DNA of 64,000 nucleotides from Corynebacterium pollutisoli (GTDB taxonomy: Bacteria; Actinomycetota; Actinomycetes; Mycobacteriales; Mycobacteriaceae): positions 169,482 to 233,481 of the forward strand of contig NZ_FXAR01000005.1 of NCBI RefSeq assembly GCF_900177745.1, given 5' to 3'. Position 1 is the first letter of the stretch. Every line of letters starts with the position of its first letter. This document shows positions 46,859-57,676 of the stretch, piece after piece. Position numbers and translations under genes: made by a program. Under the pieces are notes generated by a model. It saw nothing but the letters and a program-made list of their open reading frames with translations. It was not told the DNA's origin and did no database searches.

Positions 46859-49486
46859 CTACCCCACCGGGCCGGACTTCAGCTCCTCGATCGCGTACTC
46901 CGTGCGGCCGCCGACCCGCTCGTAGCGCTGCGGCACGCAGGTGAGCACGATGACCTGTCCGGTGTCCCCCAGGCGGGAGAACAGTGTCGCCATGAGCTGC
47001 AGGCGGGACGGGTCGGTGGAACCGAGGGCGTCGTCGACGATGACGGGCACCGGCACCTGACCGTCGCCGGTGTCCAGGGCAGTGAGCTGGGCGATGGCGA
47101 AACGGGTGAGGATCGCCAGCTGCTCCTTCGCGCCACCGGACAGATCCGCGAGTGGCACGGTGTCCGTGCCGATGCTGCGCCGGGTGACCTCGAGCTGGTC
47201 GGAGAGACCGAACTCCACATCCGGGCCGAACACCGGGCGGGCCAGGCGGGTGAGCTGTTCGGCGAAGGGCCGGGCATAGCGGGCACGTGCCTCCGCACGG
47301 TGGCGGTGCAGGGTGTCACGGAGGAGCTGCACGGCCTCGGCGCGGCGGTTGACGGAATCCAGGCGGTGCTGCGCCGCCGCGAGGGCGGAGGCTGCCTTGT
47401 CGAGGCGTTCGGCCGCGCCCTGTGCCTGGTGGATGTAGCCCTTGAGCTCGGCGAGATCCTGCTTTGACTGGTTGATGGTGTCGTGGAGGGAGGTGAGCCG
47501 GGTCTCGGCACCCCGGTGCAGGTCGGCTGCCAGTTCCGGGTCGGCGGCGGCGACCTCGGCATCGGCGGCACGGCACTGTTCGGCCACCGCGTCGCGGGCC
47601 GCGGTGGCCGACTCCACGGCCTGCGCCAGGGTCGCGTCGTCGGCGTCGGCCGCAGCGGCGTCGCGGGCGGCGGTCGCCTGCCGCAGCCGTTCCTCCGCCG
47701 CCTCGATGCGGACGCTCAGGGCGGTGAGGGTGTTCTCGGCGCGGCGCTCCCGCCACGGGGTGAGTGCGCGGTCCACCCGCCCCACCTCGGCGGCCGCCTG
47801 CTCCCGGGCCTCCTCGGCTTCTTCCACGGCGCGGGCGGCGGCCACGGCGTCGAGGTCCGGGATCTCCTCGTCGGCCAGCGCGGAGTCGAGGCGGGTGAGC
47901 TCGGCGTCGAGGGACTCCTCGTCCTCCCCGGCCAGGAGGGTGGTGCGTTCGCGGAGCAGCCCGGCCAGGTCCTCGGAGGCCCGGCGGTGGTTGTCGCGGG
48001 CCGCGCGGACGGCGTCGAGGTCGGAAAGGTCGAGCCCGTCGAGGAGATCGCGCAGCACCCCTTCGGCGGCGACCACCGGATCCCCGCCGGAGGAGTCGGT
48101 ATGACCGGCACGGTAGCGGGCGGTGATTTCCCCGATGACCAGCTCGGTTCCCTCGGTAAGTTCGACGGTGGCATCGAGCGGCACCGCCTCCCCGTCGACG
48201 GTGACCGTGGCCCCGGCGGGCCCCGAGAACTCCAGGCGGGCGGCAGCTTGGGCGCGCAGGCGCCGGGCGAGGGTGAGGTCGTTGGTGGCGTCCTCGACGG
48301 CGCGGACATCGGCGTCGCTGACGGGGCGTCCGGCGGTGGCGGCCCTAACCTGCGTGATCCGTTCGTTGAGTTCCCGCACGGCGGTGAGCTGGGTGCGCAG
48401 CGTGGTGCGGCGGGCAGCATCAGTGACCAGGCGGTGGACGCGGCGGGCTGAACGCAACCTCTCAAGGGAGTCCTTCTCGGCCTGCTGCGCCTGCTCCAGC
48501 CGCTCCCCCAGCTCAGCGAGCTGGCGTGTCTCCAGTTCACGGCGTTCCTCGGCCTCCGCGAGGCCAGCAGTGTGGGTGGCCAGCACGGACTCTGCCTCGG
48601 TGACGGCGTCACTGAGCTCTGCCCGGCGAGTGACGGCGGCTTCGGCACGGTGCAGGGCCTCGGTCGCCAGCTGGAGTTCGCGGCGCATCCCGGCCGCCTT
48701 CTCCTGAGCCTGCTCCGCCAGGCGGGCCTTCTCGGCGAGTTCGCGTTCCTCGGCCTCCGCTGAGGGAAGATCGGCCTCCGCCGCGGCCCGGCGCGCGCTG
48801 ATCCGGTCGTGGCGGTCGACGTGCCCGGTAAGATCGGCGTGCGCGGTGGCGGCGGCCTGGTGCTCGGCCTGCGCCTGCTCGAGTACGGTGCGGGCCTCCT
48901 TGAGCTCGCGGGTCGGCGCCCCCTTGGGGGTGAAGTAGCGCTCGTACTCCTTTTCCACGGCGGTACTCAAGGCGGTGTCCTCGGTGCCGGAGTCACCGTC
49001 GTCGCTCACCCCGTCGAGCGCCCGGGTGACCGAGGAGATGCCGACGGCGGAGATCGCGGCGCCGAGATCCCCCTGGCGGAGGAAGAGGGTGCGGGCGAGG
49101 TCACGGTCGAGGTGGCGGGAGAGGATCTCCTCCAGCTTCTCCTCGGCGGGCCCGCCGGCGAGGGATTCGCGCTGCGGTGCGGTGATGTGCAGCTCCGCCT
49201 TGGCTGCCTTGAGCCAGTTCTTCGTGATGGTGAACGTCACCGGGCCGACCGTGGCGGTCAGGGACACCCGCGGGGCCACGTCGCGGCCCACCGGCCGCCA
49301 GGACTTCACGGCCCGGGACTTTCCGCTGTGCTTTTCATACAGCACAGCGTGGAGGGCGTCGAGGATGGTGGACTTGCCCTGTTCGTTGTCACCGTGGATG
49401 ACGATGACGCCGGTCTCCGGCAGATTCTCCAGCGTGAGGCGCTCGATGCCGCGGAAGTTGTCGATGGTCAGCGAATGGATGCGCAT
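46859..49486 (-). CDS. sbcC: SbcC/Rad50-like (YhaN-type) AAA ATPase
   Basis: 875-aa coiled-coil ATPase, the likely partner of the SbcD-like nuclease in the next gene. The N-terminal half-site has Walker A HGDNEQGKST (about 31-40) in a start typical of the family (MRIHSLTIDNFRGIERL). Long alanine/glutamate-rich coiled coils span about 190-340 and 500-740. The C-terminal half-site has the ABC signature LSGGAKEQLAIL and Walker B VPVIVDDALGSTD. No CxxC zinc hook is seen at the coil apex, which fits YhaN-like rather than classical SbcC. It starts 3 nt after sbcD ends. Confidence 0.88.
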   Translation of the reverse strand: MRIHSLTIDNFRGIERLTLENLPETGVIVIHGDNEQGKSTILDALHAVLYEKHSGKSRAVKSWRPVGRDVAPRVSLTATVGPVTFTITKNWLKAAKAELHITAPQRESLAGGPAEEKLEEILSRHLDRDLARTLFLRQGDLGAAISAVGISSVTRALDGVSDDGDSGTEDTALSTAVEKEYERYFTPKGAPTRELKEARTVLEQAQAEHQAAATAHADLTGHVDRHDRISARRAAAEADLPSAEAEERELAEKARLAEQAQEKAAGMRRELQLATEALHRAEAAVTRRAELSDAVTEAESVLATHTAGLAEAEERRELETRQLAELGERLEQAQQAEKDSLERLRSARRVHRLVTDAARRTTLRTQLTAVRELNERITQVRAATAGRPVSDADVRAVEDATNDLTLARRLRAQAAARLEFSGPAGATVTVDGEAVPLDATVELTEGTELVIGEITARYRAGHTDSSGGDPVVAAEGVLRDLLDGLDLSDLDAVRAARDNHRRASEDLAGLLRERTTLLAGEDEESLDAELTRLDSALADEEIPDLDAVAAARAVEEAEEAREQAAAEVGRVDRALTPWRERRAENTLTALSVRIEAAEERLRQATAARDAAAADADDATLAQAVESATAARDAVAEQCRAADAEVAAADPELAADLHRGAETRLTSLHDTINQSKQDLAELKGYIHQAQGAAERLDKAASALAAAQHRLDSVNRRAEAVQLLRDTLHRHRAEARARYARPFAEQLTRLARPVFGPDVEFGLSDQLEVTRRSIGTDTVPLADLSGGAKEQLAILTRFAIAQLTALDTGDGQVPVPVIVDDALGSTDPSRLQLMATLFSRLGDTGQVIVLTCVPQRYERVGGRTEYAIEELKSGPVG

Positions 49487-49489
49487 GGG

Positions 49490-50626
49490 CTAGTCCTCCC
49501 GGGCCAGGCGGAAAAAGAGGTTGACGGCGTCGCGGGCGGTGGGGTCGGTGCCGGCGGCGGCTACCAGCTCCTTGAGTGCGGCATCGGCGAAGCCGCTCAC
49601 CCCGAGCGCGTCGAGCTCCTCGACGCCGGGTTCCAGGTGCAGGTCGGTGAGGCGTCCGCGTTCGAACAGTGCTGCGAAGACGGGGCGCCGGGCCTCCAGC
49701 CCCTCCTCCAGGGCCCGGGTGGCGGACATGTCGAGGGTGCCGCGAAGCCCGTACTTGATGACGGTGCGCTGCTTGTCCGGGTAGGCGTCGAGCGCGGCGA
49801 GGAACTCCGCCACATCACCTTCCCCCATGAGCTCCCGGTCAAGGGCCTCGAATGTCCACTGCCCCACCGGTTCCTCCCGGACGGCGGCCGTCCCCTTGGA
49901 CACCTCCACCACCAGGGCCCGGCCGGAGTTGGTTTCCCCGCCGCCGACGGTGGCGTGGTCACGGAAGTCCGTCACCTCGGGCGAGCCGGAGAACCACACC
50001 CGCCCGCTGGTACCCACGGGCTGGGCGGAGTGGGTGTCGCCGAGGGCGAGGTAGTCGATGGTGCCGTCGGCCAGGCGGGACTCCACGTACCCCAGATCGA
50101 TGAGATCCGGGCGCAGGTCATTGCCGCGCGCCTCGGCCTGCCCGTGACCCACCATGATGCGCACCGCCTCCGTCGGCTCCAGGCCCTCCAGCGCGTCCCG
50201 CACCAGGTCGGAGGCCGCGGTGCGCGCCCGCAGGGGTGCGCCCACCAGCTCGACACCGTCGGCGACCTGCACGACGGAGGTATCGGAGAGGAGATGGACA
50301 CCCGCGACGTCGATAAGCTTGAAAACAGAGTCCGCCACCAACGGATCATGGTTGCCGGGCAGCAGGTAGACGGGGACGGGCAGGCCGCGCAGCGCCTCGA
50401 GCGCGCGGCCGGTGGTCTGCGGGCTGAGCGAGTTGGAGTCGAAGACATCGCCGGCGATGACGATGAACGCCGCGCCCTCCCGGGTGGCGAGGTCACCGAG
50501 GCGGCGGAGGGAGTCGAGCCGGGCATCGTCGAAACGTGCCTGCGCCTCGCCCTCGAGGAACCAGCGGGTCATGCCCAGCTGCAGGTCAGAGGAGTGGATG
50601 AAGGTGATGGACTGCGGAGCCGTCAT
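49490..50626 (-). CDS. sbcD: SbcD/Mre11-like metallophosphoesterase
   Basis: 378-aa calcineurin-type phosphoesterase, probably a DNA nuclease acting with the SbcC-like ATPase. Metal-binding motifs in order: HSSDLQLG (the usual DxH reads DLQ here), AGDVFDSNS, PGNHDPL, VGHGQAEARG and LGDTHSAQ. The D-x-H histidine replaced by glutamine is shared by some YhaO-type proteins. The start overlaps the SWIM gene stop by 4 nt. A CGTCGATAAGC copy lies inside. Confidence 0.88.
   Translation of the reverse strand: MTAPQSITFIHSSDLQLGMTRWFLEGEAQARFDDARLDSLRRLGDLATREGAAFIVIAGDVFDSNSLSPQTTGRALEALRGLPVPVYLLPGNHDPLVADSVFKLIDVAGVHLLSDTSVVQVADGVELVGAPLRARTAASDLVRDALEGLEPTEAVRIMVGHGQAEARGNDLRPDLIDLGYVESRLADGTIDYLALGDTHSAQPVGTSGRVWFSGSPEVTDFRDHATVGGGETNSGRALVVEVSKGTAAVREEPVGQWTFEALDRELMGEGDVAEFLAALDAYPDKQRTVIKYGLRGTLDMSATRALEEGLEARRPVFAALFERGRLTDLHLEPGVEELDALGVSGFADAALKELVAAAGTDPTARDAVNLFFRLARED
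50308..50318 (+). repeat. CGTCGATAAGC word, copy 10
   Basis: Inside sbcD; the coding strand reads Lys-Leu-Ile-Asp with CTT. Confidence 0.8.
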
Positions 50627-51456
50627 GACTCATTGTCTAGCATGCCACCCCGACACAAGTGATCGTACAGATCTTCGATGTCCGAAACGGCACGCAGCTG
50701 ATCGACGTTGGTGTACGAGATCGCGCGCATCGCCTTGTGCAGAAGATCCAGGTCAGAGTCGTCGAGCGCGGGGGCGACGCGGGGCTCGGGCAGGGCCGGC
50801 AGCTCGCGCCCGGCCCAGAACAGTTCGGGGTTCTCCTCCGACTCCCGGGAGACGTCCTTCGCCTGGACCATGACCGCCTTCTCCAGGGAGATGAGGTCCA
50901 TCCCGCGGAGGGTGAACAGGGCCAGCGGATCGGCATCGATCTTGCCGGCCAGTTTCTCCAGCACGGCCACGGCGTGCTTGCAGATGGCGAAGGGGTCCGG
51001 GCAGTCGCAGCGCACACGTATGTCGTTGATGTCCTCGGCGAGCAGCGCCCCGACCACGGTCCGGGACAGCTCACCCTTCCGCGCGCCGCGCATGCCGTTG
51101 GGGGTACGCGCCAGCTCGGCGGAGACGACCGACAGGTCATCGGGACTCCGGTAGGGCAGCTGGACCGCGACGGTGAAAGGCTCGTTCTGGGAGCCGGCCA
51201 CCTGCGCGTGGACGGCACCGTTGCGCAGGTCCATGCTCAGCACATGCCCGGCGCGGGCGTAGTCCCGCCCGCGGGTGAGGCGCCCGCGGTCCGCCCGGGA
51301 GGTGGCCACCTCGAGGAGGAGTTCCGCGGCCGGGGCCATCGCCGGACGTCGCTCAACCCGCTCGGCCCGCTCGTCGCGGGTCTGCTCCGGCTTCTCGACG
51401 CGCACCTTCCGCCCGAAGTTGGCGTAGATGACATTGTCGTCGCTGGGGGTGACCAT
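50623..51456 (-). CDS. SWIM zinc-finger protein
   Basis: 277 aa from ATG 51456, directly after the SNF2 gene stop. The SWIM motif CxCx(n)CxH is in VRCDCPDPFAICKHAVAVLEKLAG (about 148-171). The N-terminal part resembles other bacterial SWIM proteins found beside SNF2 helicases (ELLLEVATSRADRGRLTRGRDYARAGHVLSMDLRNG). SWIM domains bind zinc and are thought to contact DNA or protein. Encoded between the helicase and the nuclease, it may link them; this is inference. Confidence 0.88.
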   Translation of the reverse strand: MVTPSDDNVIYANFGRKVRVEKPEQTRDERAERVERRPAMAPAAELLLEVATSRADRGRLTRGRDYARAGHVLSMDLRNGAVHAQVAGSQNEPFTVAVQLPYRSPDDLSVVSAELARTPNGMRGARKGELSRTVVGALLAEDINDIRVRCDCPDPFAICKHAVAVLEKLAGKIDADPLALFTLRGMDLISLEKAVMVQAKDVSRESEENPELFWAGRELPALPEPRVAPALDDSDLDLLHKAMRAISYTNVDQLRAVSDIEDLYDHLCRGGMLDNES

Positions 51457-54555
<3,099 letters not shown>

Positions 54556-54641
54556 AAAGACCTTTTTACCACCGATGGCCGATCGTTACGCTTTTGTTAA
54601 CGACAGGCTCCGCGCAGGTCATTCCACGGGAATCCCAATAA

Positions 54642-54657
54642 TATGACTTCAGTCACA
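54642..54657. promoter_or_regulatory. Candidate GlxR site upstream of putP
   Basis: TATGA-CTTCAG-TCACA matches TGTGA-N6-TCACA with a single change. It is 83 nt before the putP start and just upstream of TAATCT (54659-54664), a possible -10. Confidence 0.5.
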
Positions 54658-54739
54658 GTAATCTGAGGGGTAGTCAATTGGGCACATCCTCCCGACCTGT
54701 CTACGTTCGATGCGTCCCACAAAATGGAAAGGAACGACG

Positions 54740-56308
54740 ATGACCGAGACCACGTGGTTCATCATCGCCATCATCATCTACATGGCGGCGATGCTGGCGA
54801 TCGGCTACTGGAGTTACACCAAGACAGACAAATACGACGATTACGTCCTCGCGGACCGCAAGCTCAACCCCTTTGTCGCCGCGATGTCCGCCGGCGCCTC
54901 CGACATGTCCGGCTGGCTCCTCATGGGCCTGCCCGGCGCCCTCTTCGTCACGGGTATGAGTGAGCTGTGGATCGCCGTCGGTCTGCTCATCGGTGCCTGG
55001 GCCAACTGGATGTGGGTCGCCCCGCGTCTGCGCGCCTACTCCGAGGTGGCCAACAACTCCATCACGCTGCCCAGCTTCTTCGAGAACCGCGTGCACGACC
55101 GCTCCCGGGCGCTGCGCGTCATCTCCTCGATCATCATCATCTTCTTCTTCACGTTCTACGTGTCCTCCGGCATGGTCTCCGGCGGCCGCTACTTCGAGGC
55201 CACCTTCGGCGGCGAGTACCTCAACGGCATGCTCATCGTCGCCGCCGTCACCGTCGCCTACACCTTCATCGGCGGCTTCCTCGCCGTGTCCTACACCGAC
55301 GCCGTGCAGGGCATGATCATGTTCGCCTCGCTCATCATCGTCCCGGTCATGGCGCTCATCGCCCTGGACAACCCCTCCGACATCTGGAGCTGGGCCGCGT
55401 CCAACGACTACGGCCCCTACACCGACGGCGTGGGCAACCCGACCTACTTCAACATGATCGCCGGCGTCTCCGCCGCCGCCATCATCGGTAACCTCGCCTG
55501 GGGCCTCGGCTACTTCGGCCAGCCGCACATCGTCGTCCGCTTCATGGCGCTGAACTCCCCGGCGCAGGCCAAGGTCGGCCGCTGGATCGGTGTCGGCTGG
55601 ATGCTGCTGTGCATCCTCGGCGCCACCTTCACCGCGCTCATCGGCACCGTCTTCTTCTCCCAGAACCCGGACATCGCCGTCACCGACCGCTCCGCCTTCG
55701 AGACCATCTTCCTCGACATGGGCCGCATCCTGTTCCACCCGCTCATCGCGGGCCTGGTGCTCACCGCCGTGCTGGCCGCGATCATGTCCACCATGTCCTC
55801 CCAGCTGCTGGTCGTCTCCTCCTCCCTCATCGAGGACCTGTACAAGATCGTCGCCAAGAAGCTGCCGAGCGAGGGTGTGCTCATCAACCTGTCCCGTACC
55901 GCCGTGGTCGTCGTCGCCGTCATCGGTGCCGTCCTGGCGATCAACCCCTCCGACACCATCCTCGGCCTCGTCGGCTTCGCCTGGGCCGGTTTCGGTGCCG
56001 CCTTCGGCCCGCTCATGCTGGCCTCCCTCTACTGGAAGCGCCTCAACACCGCCGGCGCCATCGCCAGCATGGTCACCGGTGCCGTGGTCGTGTTCGTCTG
56101 GGGCAACTTCTTCGGCGACATCATCTACGAGATGGTCCCGGGCTTCATCGCCTCCACCATCGTCCTCGTCGTCGTCTCCCTGCTCACCTCCCCGCCGAAG
56201 CCGGAGGTCGAGCGCGAGTTCGACGAGGCCGCCAAGCTCAACACCGTGTTCAGGTCCGATGAGAACGTCGACATCGAGGCTGCCGCCGCCGAGGTGAAGA
56301 ACAACTAG
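54740..56308 (+). CDS. putP: Sodium/proline symporter
   Basis: Sodium-solute symporter family; 522 aa from ATG 54740, with AAAGGAA seven bases upstream. About thirteen helices. PutP signatures: DYVLADRKLNPFVAAMSAGASDMSGWLLMGLPGA near the N-terminus, GYFGQPHIVVRFMA, and VLAAIMSTMSSQLLVVSSSLIEDLYK, which holds the sodium-site serines. Proline is the likely substrate. The transcript ends at a strong hairpin. A GlxR-like site upstream suggests carbon-source control. Confidence 0.93.
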   Translation: MTETTWFIIAIIIYMAAMLAIGYWSYTKTDKYDDYVLADRKLNPFVAAMSAGASDMSGWLLMGLPGALFVTGMSELWIAVGLLIGAWANWMWVAPRLRAYSEVANNSITLPSFFENRVHDRSRALRVISSIIIIFFFTFYVSSGMVSGGRYFEATFGGEYLNGMLIVAAVTVAYTFIGGFLAVSYTDAVQGMIMFASLIIVPVMALIALDNPSDIWSWAASNDYGPYTDGVGNPTYFNMIAGVSAAAIIGNLAWGLGYFGQPHIVVRFMALNSPAQAKVGRWIGVGWMLLCILGATFTALIGTVFFSQNPDIAVTDRSAFETIFLDMGRILFHPLIAGLVLTAVLAAIMSTMSSQLLVVSSSLIEDLYKIVAKKLPSEGVLINLSRTAVVVVAVIGAVLAINPSDTILGLVGFAWAGFGAAFGPLMLASLYWKRLNTAGAIASMVTGAVVVFVWGNFFGDIIYEMVPGFIASTIVLVVVSLLTSPPKPEVEREFDEAAKLNTVFRSDENVDIEAAAAEVKNN

Positions 56309-56331
56309 TTCACCGCCCGCGGGAACCTTCC

Positions 56332-56366
56332 GGGCCTCACACCAGTCCAATACCGGTGTGAGGCCC
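56332..56366 (+). terminator. putP terminator, overlapping the next start codon
   Basis: Perfect 12-bp arms GGGCCTCACACC (56332-56343) and GGTGTGAGGCCC (56355-56366) with an 11-nt loop, followed by TTCC. The GTG start of the HNH nuclease gene (56358-56360) lies inside the right arm. Confidence 0.75.
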
Positions 56367-57008
56367 TTCCGTATCTATCTGCTCCTGTTGTCGGCGGCGA
56401 CTCTGCTCGCCGCCACCACCGCACTCCCCCGCGCCCCGCTCGACGAAACCGACCTGCCCGCCCTGTCCGCCGTGCTCCCCCACGTCGCGGAGATCCCGCA
56501 ACGCGCCCGCGTCCTCGGCTACGACCGCGCCGAGTTCGGGGCCGGGTGGGCCCCGTCCGCCGGGTGCACCGTCCGCGAACAGATGCTTCTCGACGCCGGC
56601 GCCGACCTCCTCTCCTGTCAGGTCACCACCGGCACGGCGCGGGACCCCTACACGGGGTCCGTCCTCGACCTGGCCGTGGACGTCGAGATCGACCACATCC
56701 TGCCCCTGTCCGCCGCCTGGGATCTGGGGGCGCACCGGTGGACGGCCGCCGAGCGCGTCGCCTTCGCCAACGACCCCCGCAACCTCGTGGTCACCTCCCG
56801 CGGCGCGAACCAGGCCAAGTCCGACCTGCTGCCCGCCGCCTGGATGCCGGACGATCGGCGGGCCCGCTGCTGGTACGCCCGCCGCCTGGCGGTGGTGGCC
56901 GCCACCTACTCCCTCCCCCTCCCGGTTACCGACAAAGTGTCGGCGCAGGCGGCGTGCCGAATGGACGAGGTCACCCGGGTCTGGTTAGGGTGGTCCGTGG
57001 ATTTCTGA
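56358..57008 (+). CDS. Secreted HNH nuclease family protein
   Basis: 216 aa. The N-terminal helix (RPFRIYLLLLSAATLLAATTALP) is a signal peptide or anchor, so the protein acts outside the membrane. The HNH core is EIDHILPLSAAWDLG (D112, H113) followed by FANDPRNLVVTSRGANQAKSD (N142, N151), as in the DUF1524-type secreted nucleases common in actinobacteria. Three or four cysteines could form disulfides. The GTG start lies within the putP terminator stem; no better start keeps the signal peptide. Translation may depend on that stem being open. Confidence 0.82.
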   Translation: MRPFRIYLLLLSAATLLAATTALPRAPLDETDLPALSAVLPHVAEIPQRARVLGYDRAEFGAGWAPSAGCTVREQMLLDAGADLLSCQVTTGTARDPYTGSVLDLAVDVEIDHILPLSAAWDLGAHRWTAAERVAFANDPRNLVVTSRGANQAKSDLLPAAWMPDDRRARCWYARRLAVVAATYSLPLPVTDKVSAQAACRMDEVTRVWLGWSVDF

Positions 57009-57051
57009 TCATCCAACTTTCGACCTACTTCTGAAAGGCCTGCTCCCCAGC

Positions 57052-57537
57052 ATGACCACGATCCTCATCGTCTTCCACGTCCTGGCGGCCGTGCTCTTCC
57101 TCGGCCCCGTCACCGTCGCGATCTCCACCTTCCAGACCCAGGCCGTCAAGGCCCAGGCCGGAGACACCCGCGCCGCCGGTGCCGCCTCCGTCCTGCACAA
57201 GCTGACCAACGTCTACGGCATGCTCGCCGCCCTGGTGCCGCTGCTGGGCGTGGGCATCATGATGACCGACTCCGCCTACTGGTCCGACGGCCGCTTCCAC
57301 ATCGCCATCACCCTGGCCGTCATCGCCTGGCTGATCCTCCTGTTCCTCATCATCCCGCGCCAGAAGAAGATGATGGGCTCCCTCGGCCTGCTCGACGCCG
57401 CCGACCACGACCCCGAGTCCGACGTCCTCCCGGCCGAGAAGTTCGACAAGACCAAGTCCCAGCTGTCCATGTTCGGCGGCATCTTCTCCCTGCTGTGGGT
57501 CATCATGCTCATCCTCATGTACTGGAGCCCCTTCTGA
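57052..57537 (+). CDS. DUF2269-like integral membrane protein
   Basis: 161 aa, four predicted helices. The opening MTTILIVFHVLAAVLFLGPVTVAIS and the second helix VYGMLAALVPLLGVGIMM resemble DUF2269/predicted integral membrane proteins. A histidine in the first helix (FHVLAA) is typical of this group. The last helix is FSLLWVIMLILMYWSPF. Function unknown. It ends at a clear terminator. Confidence 0.7.
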   Translation: MTTILIVFHVLAAVLFLGPVTVAISTFQTQAVKAQAGDTRAAGAASVLHKLTNVYGMLAALVPLLGVGIMMTDSAYWSDGRFHIAITLAVIAWLILLFLIIPRQKKMMGSLGLLDAADHDPESDVLPAEKFDKTKSQLSMFGGIFSLLWVIMLILMYWSPF

Positions 57538-57551
57538 TCCTCCCGCTGTCC

Positions 57552-57572
57552 GGCCCCGCCTCGTGCGGGGCC
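57552..57572 (+). terminator. Terminator after the DUF2269 gene
   Basis: GGCCCCGC and GCGGGGCC with a CTCGT loop, followed by TTCCG, 15 nt past the stop codon. Confidence 0.75.
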
Positions 57573-57676
57573 TTCCGCGATTCAGGGGGTCACGGTCTAC
57601 AGCATCGACTCCGAGGGGTAGCCGCGTAGGACGGCCTCTGCCGCAGACCCTCGTCCTTCCTCCGGACACAGGCTGC

